Below are positions 57,069 to 64,000 of a stretch of 64,000 nucleotides of DNA, in pieces. Position 1 is the stretch's first letter, and each line of letters starts with the position of its first letter. The notes beneath the pieces are model-generated. The model made no database searches and had not been told where the DNA came from. It saw nothing but the letters and a program-made list of their open reading frames with translations. This DNA is from Gnetum montanum (Eukaryota > Streptophyta > Gnetopsida > Gnetales > Gnetaceae). Where the stretch lies: the NCBI GenBank assembly GCA_015680685.1, contig MNCI01038362.1, positions 372,642-436,641 of the forward strand, given 5' to 3'. A program made the position numbers and the translations under genes.

Positions 57069-57611
57069 ATCTCTATCTCTATCTTGATGCCATTACAAGT
57101 TAGTAAGTGGAAGGCCTATTTATGATTGTGATGGACATCCCTATAAAATTACTAGCCTCTGTGGTGTTGGTTTGTGTGGATTTTTTCTGTAAGGCATGAT
57201 GGGTGCTCATTTAGGGGATTTTGAACTATGCATAAAGTTTCTCTTTTTAAATAATATTAAAATTTTTGTAATGCATAGATTTTTTCTGCCTAAAATTATA
57301 ACTTGTGATCTTTATTTCTATTTTTATTTTTTTTTGTATGATTAGAGAGTAGCCACAACATCATTAATTGTGCAAAAATTGTTAAAAGTTTTGGATCACA
57401 TATGGAAAATTAAATTGTGATTAATCATATGTAATATAATAAAATTAATCTCATAGGAATTTTTATTGTATTTAATATGATTAATTAGGATGATATGTTA
57501 TTATTTTTCTTAATTTGCCCACATGGATTAAGAAAAGGAATATAATTTAACAATTTCATCATAAGGATATATGAATCTATTTGAATTAAAATTTAGCCCA
57601 CACCCAATTTT

Positions 57612-58520
57612 ATGTCATTTGATTTATATTTTTACATGATTTACATTGGCAAACATGTCTTATGGAATTTTAACCTCGAATTTAGTGACATAAGCATGTT
57701 TAATTATGTAGTTGTACAAGCTATGAGCTACTCTAATTTTAAATGTGACATTCATGAATTAAAGGGTGATAATTATAAGATGTGGAAGGAGAGAATTCTT
57801 CTTCATTTAGGCTAGATGGACATTGATTATGCTATCCATAAGGATGAACCACCTACTGTTACAACAACCAGCCATATGGATGATATTAGTAATTATGAAA
57901 TATAAGAGAAGTCTAATTGTCTCTATGTCATGTTCATAAAAACCAAGNAAGAGAAGTCTAATTGTCTCTATGTCATGTTCATAAAAACCAAGATCTCAAC
58001 TGGTATGTGTTGTTCATTGGAACAGTATGACAATGTGTGCATTTTGTTAAAGGTAATTGATGAACAATTTGAGCCATCAGACAAAGCATTGGCTAGCACC
58101 TTAATAATGAAGTTCTCATCCATGAAGCTCTTCCAAATTCATGGTGTGTGTGAGCACATCATGCAAATGACGGATATAGTGGCTCAACTCAAAACACTTG
58201 AGGTTGAGATGTCAGAATCTTTCCTTGTGCACTACATCTTAAACACACTCCCATCACAGTATGGACCCTTTAAGATTTTTTATAACACACATAGGACAAA
58301 TGGTCAATCAATGAACTAATGATCATGTGTTTGCAAGAAGAGGGTAGACTTATGACAGAAGCAAAAGAGAGTGTGCATCTAGTCACACAAGAAAAGAATA
58401 AAGAATAAGCCAAAGGTAAGTAGAAGGTCAAATTGCCTGCACAAGCTAATATTAAGAAGGAATCCATATGCTTTTTTTGCAAGAAGAAAGGGCACATAAA
58501 GAAGGATTATCCTAAATATT
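57612..58520 (+). pseudogene. gag of copia element G
   Basis: The region around 57740 encodes LKGDNYKMWKERILLHLG, typical of the copia gag N-terminus (LNGxNYxxWKxxI). 58020-58319 continues with VIDEQFEPSDKALASTLIMK and LVHYILNTLPSQYGPFKIFY. A zinc knuckle ICFFCKKKGHIKKDYPKY lies at about 58465-58520, with the last cysteine replaced by Y. Stops at 57812 and 58317 and the duplicated flank of a single N (57948) break the frame. Confidence 0.85.
57948..57948. other. Single-N join with a 44-bp duplicated flank
   Basis: 57904-57947 and 57949-57992 are identical. This is the same type of un-merged contig overlap as at 39663. Confidence 0.92.
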
Positions 58521-58569
58521 AGAAATGGCTTGAAAAACAAGGTATTCAACTCTTGCTTATTTGTTTTGA

Positions 58570-59690
58570 ATCTCATATGGTTGATGTTGGCCATGACACA
58601 TGGTGGATTGACTTTGGTTCCATAATCCATGTTACCAATTCTTTGTAGGGGGTGCAAAATGTAAGGAAGCCAACAAGAAGTGAGTCATGCATCTATTCAA
58701 GCAACAAGATGCACTCACATGTGGAGGAAATTGAAACATGCAAATAAGTTTAAGGAGTGACTTTTTAGAGTTGGAAAAGACATTTGATATTCCCAATTTA
58801 ATTTTTGTTTTAAGGCTTGTATCATTGGGACTTTCCTTTAATTTTTCACACACCATATTTAGTCTATATTATAAATCTGAACTTATTGGAAGTCGTACAT
58901 TGACAGATGGTATTTTCAACATTAATTTACAAAAGGAAACTTCTTATACTTCTATGCATGTTCATGTTGGCATTAAGAGATGTGTTATGAATGATGAATC
59001 TTCTATTTTGTGGCATCATAAATTAGGACATATCTCTATTGAGAGAATAAAGATATTAGTAAATGATGGAGTACTTAGTACTCTAGATTTTATTAACTTT
59101 GACACTTGTGTGGACTACATAAAGGGAAAATGGACCAATATGTCAAAGAAAGATGCCAAGAGGAGTTTAGACATATTAGAGATCATACATACAGATATTT
59201 GTAGTTTAGATATGGATGTGTATGGTCAAAAGTATTTCATTACCTTTATTGATGATTACTCACAATATATGTATCTCTCTCTGCTTCATAACAAGAGCAA
59301 AGCTTTAGATGCCTTCAAGGTGTTTAAGGATAAAGTAGAGAAACAAATGGTAAGCAAATAAAGTTAGTGAGATTTAATAGAGATGGTGAATACTATGGTA
59401 GATATACTAATGATGGCCAAGTACCTGGTCCATTTGCTAAGTTTCTTCAAGAGCATGGAATTGTTGCCCAGTACACTATGCTTGGTTCTCCAAACTAGAA
59501 TGGTATGCTAGAAAGAAGAAACTGAACATTATTGGACATGGTGCAGAGTATGCTTAGTAGCTCCAAGCTTCCTAAGTCGTTGTGGATTGAAGCTCTCAAG
59601 ACAACAATGTATATATTAAACCGAGTTCCAACCAAGGCTCTCTCAAAGAAACCATTTGGATTATGGAAAGGTTGGAAATTAAGTTTGTGA
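58570..59690 (+). pseudogene. Protease, GAG-pre-integrase and integrase of element G
   Basis: A protease trace appears at about 58595 (TWWIDFGSIIHVTNS; the D-S-G site reads D-F-G). The open piece 58738-59361 contains the pre-integrase zinc motif ILWHHKLGHISIERI and, later, FDTCVDYIKGK. The integrase core begins with IHTDICSLDMDVYGQKYFIT, the first catalytic D. After the stop at 59359, other frames give GSPN-NGMLERRN (second D region lost, catalytic E kept) and LWIEALKTTMYILNRVPTKA at about 59580. Integrase inserts the cDNA. This copy is inactive. Confidence 0.85.
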
Positions 59691-60159
59691 CATATACATA
59701 TTTGGAAATGCTTGTCTAAAGTAAGAGTCTATAATCCATAAGAAAAGAAGCTAGATCATAAGTCGGTATTTCATTGGATATTGTAAAGAATCTAAGGGAT
59801 ACAAATTTTATTGCCCATCACATACTACTAGGTTTGTGAAATCAAGGAATGCTAAATTTCTTAAGAATGACTTGATTAGTGGGAGCAGTAGATCTTGGAA
59901 CATTGTTCCTGAGATAGATCATATAGACATTCAATCTACTACTTAAAATGATAGATTGATTATTGTGCAAAATATGCCTAGAACACAAATGTGCAATGAA
60001 CAACAACCAACCATTGAAGTTTTACAAACTACCAATTAAGAAGTAGTAGATCCAACTAAATGATAGCTACGAAAACCTGTTGAATAGCCTGTTGAACATC
60101 ATGATCCTCAAGAGAATGATGAATCAACTTTAAGAAGATCTACTAGAGTCAGGTGATCA

Positions 60160-60973
60160 ATGATTTCTAATGACTATATGGTGTATCTACAAGAGTCTAA
60201 CTACAACATAGGAGCCAAAAATGATCCCAAAACATTTTCACAAGCCATGAGTTGTAAGAACTCTAACTTGTGGTATGATGCCATGAAAGACAAGATGAAC
60301 TCTATGTCATCTAATGGAGTTTTGGATCTTGTAAAGTTTCCTGATGATGTAAAAGCCATTGGATGCAAATGGATCTTCAAGACTAAGAAAGACTCATTAG
60401 ACAACATTGAAAGATATAAGGCCAGACTTGTTGCTAAAGGGTTCACTTAGAAAGAGGGAATAGATTACAGGGAGACCTTTTCTCCTATCTCTAAGAAGAA
60501 TTTCCTTTGTCTTATCATGGCATTGGTTTATCATTTTGATCTTGAATTACATCAAATGGATATGAAAACAACATTCCTCAATGGTGATCTAGAGGAAGAG
60601 GTTTATATGAAACAACCTGAAGGATTTTCCTCTAGTAATGATGAGCAATTGGTATGCAAGCTTAAGAAATCCATATATGGATTGAAACAAGCCTCCCATC
60701 AATGGTACTTAAAATTCCATGATATCATCACTTCATTTGGTTTTGAAGAAAACATCATGGATCAATGTATATACTAGAAGGTTAGTGGGAATCTATTTCC
60801 TTGTTCTATATGTGGATGATATCCTTCTTGCAACCAATAGTAGTGGATTTCTATATGAGGTGAAACATTTCTTCTCTAAGAATTTTGACATGAAGGATAT
60901 GGGTGAGGCATCTTATGTCATTGGCATTCATATCCATAGGGACAAATCTAGATGTATTCTAGGATTTTTGTAG
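60160..60973 (+). pseudogene. Reverse transcriptase of element G
   Basis: Blocks in order: AMSCKNSNLWYDAMKDKMNS, AIGCKWIFKTKKDS, YKARLVAKGFT, MDMKTTFLNGDLEEEVYMKQ, CKLKKSIYGLKQASHQWYLK and, one frame over, VLYVDDILLATNSSG. This is the full copia RT signature including the catalytic YVDD. A stop after GFT (60448) and a frame change near 60775 are the main lesions, so this is among the best-preserved domains of the window. It copies element RNA into DNA. Confidence 0.93.
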
Positions 60974-61089
60974 GAAACCTATATCAATAAAGTTTTAGAG
61001 AGGTTTTAGATGAAAGATTTTTCACCAAGTATAGCACCCATTGTGAAGGGTGATAGGTTCAATTTGAACTAGTGTCCTAGGAATGATTC

Positions 61090-61789
61090 AGAGAAAAGTT
61101 AGATGAGCAACATTCCATATGCTTTAGCTATTGGAAGCATTATGCATGCTCAGTTTTGCATAAGACTTAACATTACATTTGTTGTGAGAATGTTGGGTAG
61201 ATATCAGAGTAATCTAGGTATTGACCACTAGAGGACTGCAAAGAAAGTGATGAGGTACCTTTAAGGTACAAAAGATTATATGCTTATGTATAAATGAACT
61301 AACTCCTTGGAGGTGACTGGCTACTCTGATTTAGACTTTGCTGGCTATGTTGATTCACAGAAATCAACATCTGGTTATGTTTTTATGCTAGCTGGAGGAC
61401 CCATATCCTAGATGTTTGGAAAGCAAACTTTGGTTGCTACTTCCACCATGGAGACAAAGTTCATTTCTTGTTTAGAGGCTATTTCACATGGTGCATGGTT
61501 AAAGAGTTTCATATCAAGGCTTAGAATTGTGGATTCTATATCTAGGCCATTAAGAATGTTTTGTGATAATTCAACTATTATCTTTATGGCTAAGAATAAT
61601 AAGTGTGGCAGTCGAAGTAAACACATCAACATAAAGAACTTAGCCATAATGGAATGTATTATGGAAAAAAAACTAGTTATTGAGCATATACACACTGAAT
61701 TAATGATAGCTGATCCTTTGACAAAAGAAATGTCATCGAAGTCATTTAAGGATCATGTCGTTTTGATGGGACTTGGTTCCATCATGTAA
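61090..61789 (+). pseudogene. RNase H of element G
   Basis: The first part (61310-61400) shows GYSDLDFAGYVDSQKSTSGY-like coding in broken frame. The open part 61412-61789 encodes TLVATSTMETKFISCLEAIS, FCDNSTIIFMAKNNK, SKHINIKNLAIMECIMEKKL and IADPLTKEMSSKSFKDHVVL, ending MGLGSIM. The order and end are typical of copia elements. The polypurine tract and 3' LTR follow 290 bp later. Confidence 0.9.
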
Positions 61790-62076
61790 TTTTTTGTACA
61801 TACAAATTTACAATCTTAATGAAACTCTTATTTAGTTGTGCTATTTTCTCATATGGTTTGCGCATACAGTTATGAGAGCAAATTCACATATGGTAGGACC
61901 TAGAATGAACATTGGTTTATTCATAAAGCTAGTTACCATATAAGGAATTACATTTGAGAATAATGCATTGTAATACATGGAAGGTAATACTTACATTAAT
62001 AGGAACTATTGTCATGATTCATGCATTTATTTTTTGAACTCTGGACTTGATTAAATATGGAGACCAAGTGGGAGAT

Positions 62077-62617
62077 TGTAGCATGTATTATGCATTTATG
62101 CATTTTTACGTGTTAGTTAATGCATCAAGGTGGCCTCCATATCCACTAATGCATTTTTACACATTAGTTAACATATTAGGGTGGCCTCCATATCCACTAA
62201 CATGTTTTTATGCGTACGTTAACACATCAAGGTGGCCTCCATATTTGGTAATTCATTTACACATTGGCATTGGGGCTCTTTCATATTTGGTAATGCATTT
62301 ATGTGTTGGCATTAGGGTCTCTTGTTTTTTTCTAATTTATCATGATAACCAATTTTGTAGCCTATAAATTCATTCTTGATGGGAGAACAAAGGCACCACA
62401 AATCATAGTATGATTGTAATTCTAGTCCCTTTCATAGATGCCTAGAGGCTACATACACCATTATTGCAAAGCGCTAGTGTGAAAGAAGAATTTGAACACC
62501 AAGTTTAATTCAATGTATCAATGGATAGAGGTTAGTTCCATTTGCTTTCGCATTATGAATTTCCAATTATCTGTGCATGAAAATTTCTTGTGCAATTCAC
62601 AAATTTTTGTCTTACAC
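62077..62617 (+). repeat. 3' LTR of copia element G
   Basis: Matches the 5' LTR, with the tract AAGTGGGAGAT just before it. The U3 repeats are present here in the same order but more diverged, mainly by C-to-T and G-to-A changes. Confidence 0.93.
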
Positions 62618-62639
62618 TATTGGAATGCATGAATAATAA

Positions 62640-63462
62640 GATTTGAAAATAATAAAAGATAAATAGAGCATGCAAAAATTCAGTCATGGACACTAAGGTG
62701 AAAACAGGAGCATGGCTAACCATTGTGCAATGGTCATGGTTTCAGGCCTCACGGAACAAGGTACCCTCCATAGTGGCATCAAAAGATGGCCTGCAAGGTA
62801 AGTAGCACATGTTGATTTTATTCTAATGCAGAGATGAGGCTATCCATCATTGGCATTAGAGCACTAAGTGTGCCTTCATGGATGCCATAGTATAGTTCCT
62901 ACTACTTTAGATTCAAGGGAGGCCATCTCTATTCTTGAAAGTGTCTTGTGAACATTCTATGCTACTCATGCCCTTACAATGACCTTACTGGAGCATCTCA
63001 CTGAGAACATATTTTACTTTCACACTCACATCATCATTGATTTAAAATGCATGGCAAGAAAAAAAAGAGACTAAGACCCTTGAAGACCTAACTGCTAGCA
63101 TAATGTCATCGTGTTATCGAGGCACATATAGTCTAAATCAAAAGCTATGTTGTTAACTTAAATAGTATGTCCAAGTATAATATAAGTCTAAATCATTTGA
63201 AACCATAGGAAGAGGAGAAAATAATTATTTCTCTTATACATCACAATTGGGAGTACATCACCTTTTATAATCAAAAGAGAAGAAACTGAAATCTTCTATT
63301 CTTGGAAAACTAATCACCTATGGAAAAGGATTCCTAAAGAATAAAAAACTAAAATAATCAAATCCCAAAATACAAGCTAATAAAAAAAAGAGGAAAAAAA
63401 TACAACTATCATCCTTGATTAATATCCCCACAATCATGGGATTTTAATTTTAGTTTCAAACA
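62640..63462 (-). repeat. Probable 3' LTR of copia element H
   Basis: The right tip is clear: on the minus strand CTTGAGGGGGAG (polypurine tract, 63463-63474) is followed by TGTTTGAAAC. The left tip is not certain; it lies between the end of element G and about 62700. Confidence 0.55.
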
Positions 63463-63474
63463 CTCCCCCTCAAG

Positions 63475-64000
63475 TTGGTGAGTAGATTTCAATCATTCCC
63501 AACTTGGAAACACAAGAATCAAAACTTGATTTTGGAATAGCCTTGGTAAGAACATAGCAGCCTCTTGGGATTTGGTAGGAATGTATGAGAGGTCAATAGT
63601 TCCATTTTCTATCTCTATCTTGATGAAATTTCTATCAATTCTCACATGCTTCATTTTTTCATGCTAGATTGGATCATGAACAACACTAATGGTTGACTTA
63701 CTATCACTATGCAACTTCATGGGCCCAATTATAGGCATGTTCGAATTTGCCATTATTCTCTATATCCAAATGAGTTTGCATGTACCTTGGGCTATGGCTC
63801 TATATTCTACTTCTGCACTGCTTTAGGCAACTATTGATTGCTTCTTACTTCTCCAAGTCAATAGATTTTCCCACACTTTTGTGTAATAACCTATGGTAGA
63901 TTTGCTATCTTCAACTACACCTACCCAATCTTCATCAGAAAAAACAACCACATCTCTAGCTTCAGTCTTCTTGAACAATAAACCCTGCCAGGACTTCCTT
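63475..64000 (-). pseudogene. RNase H end of copia element H
   Basis: Minus-strand blocks: VVVFSDEDWVGVVEDSKSTI (about 63950-63890), WRSKKQSIVA and SSAEVEYRAIAQGTCKLIWI (about 63850-63770), KLHSDSKSTISVVHDPI (about 63715-63665) and MKHVRIDRNFIKIEIENG (about 63650-63600). This is the copia RNase H order: DADWAG, SSAEAEY, CDNxSA, KHIxxDxHF. The frame contains stops and small shifts. The rest of the element lies beyond the right edge of the window. RNase H removes the RNA template. Confidence 0.85.

Larger units (their letters stand above)
56515..62617 (+). mobile_element. Ty1/copia element G, complete but decayed
   Basis: Two LTRs (537 and 541 bp) flank, in copia order, gag, protease, integrase, RT and RNase H. 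A primer site of initiator-Met type and a polypurine tract (AAGTGGGAGAT) are in place. The five bases outside the LTRs are CCACT and CTATT, which would be a target duplication altered by two C-to-T changes. Stops and shifts break every domain. Confidence 0.92.

Overview
The window is nuclear DNA of a seed plant with a large, repeat-packed genome. Almost everything recognisable is LTR retrotransposon. Ty3/gypsy elements of Athila type (tRNA-Asp primer site, PFGLCNAPATFQR-like reverse transcriptase box) and Tat/Ogre-like type are mixed with Ty1/copia elements and one hAT DNA transposon. Most are old: stops, frameshifts and C-to-T type changes are frequent. The low density of cellular genes and the size and age of the elements would suit a gymnosperm, but I cannot prove the taxon. 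No bacterial, organellar, tRNA, rRNA or CRISPR feature was seen.

Layout. 1-2825: 5' end (gag, primer site, LTR) of a minus-strand Athila element (A). 2826-3945: minus-strand fragment of a CCR4-type deadenylase. 3951-7125: 3' LTR and 3' coiled-coil ORF of a second minus-strand Athila element (B). 7812-8397: primer site and LTR of a copia element (C1). 10029-10433: the only good cellular exon, the N-terminus of a TMK-like leucine-rich-repeat receptor kinase, ending in a splice donor. 10490-14392: degenerate minus-strand Athila element (D). 14393-16470: copia LTR (C2), a second CCR4-like fragment and gag scraps, broken up by single-N assembly joins.

16471-33246 is the centrepiece: a 16.8-kb minus-strand Tat/Ogre-like element with two 1.17-kb LTRs, a 5-bp target duplication (CCTAC) and a tRNA-Asn primer site. 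Its gag-protease block (31454-27317) and pol block (21628-19086) are separated by 5.7 kb. That gap holds a complete eight-exon gene on the opposite strand (22234-26669) with its own TATA box. Short AGTTTA-plus-stem motifs form four clusters at the block borders. GCGTATACGC palindromes fill the LTR U3, the leader and intron 1 of the antisense gene.

33252-45431: degenerate plus-strand Athila pol (E), followed by two copies of the 3' coiled-coil ORF, each followed by LTR sequence. 45432-54800: minus-strand hAT transposase split by the insertion of F (about 46374-53178), an Athila-type element that keeps gag and protease but has lost RT, RNase H and integrase. 56515-62617: complete but decayed plus-strand copia element (G) with both LTRs. 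63463-64000: RNase H end of a minus-strand copia element (H), with its 3' LTR to the left.

The elements form a nested history rather than a pathway: the giant element sits in E, F sits in the hAT transposon, and D sits just inside the first intron (or broken end) of the receptor-kinase gene. Seven isolated single Ns mark joins; several are flanked by duplicated or inverted sequence, so local order and orientation near them should not be trusted.
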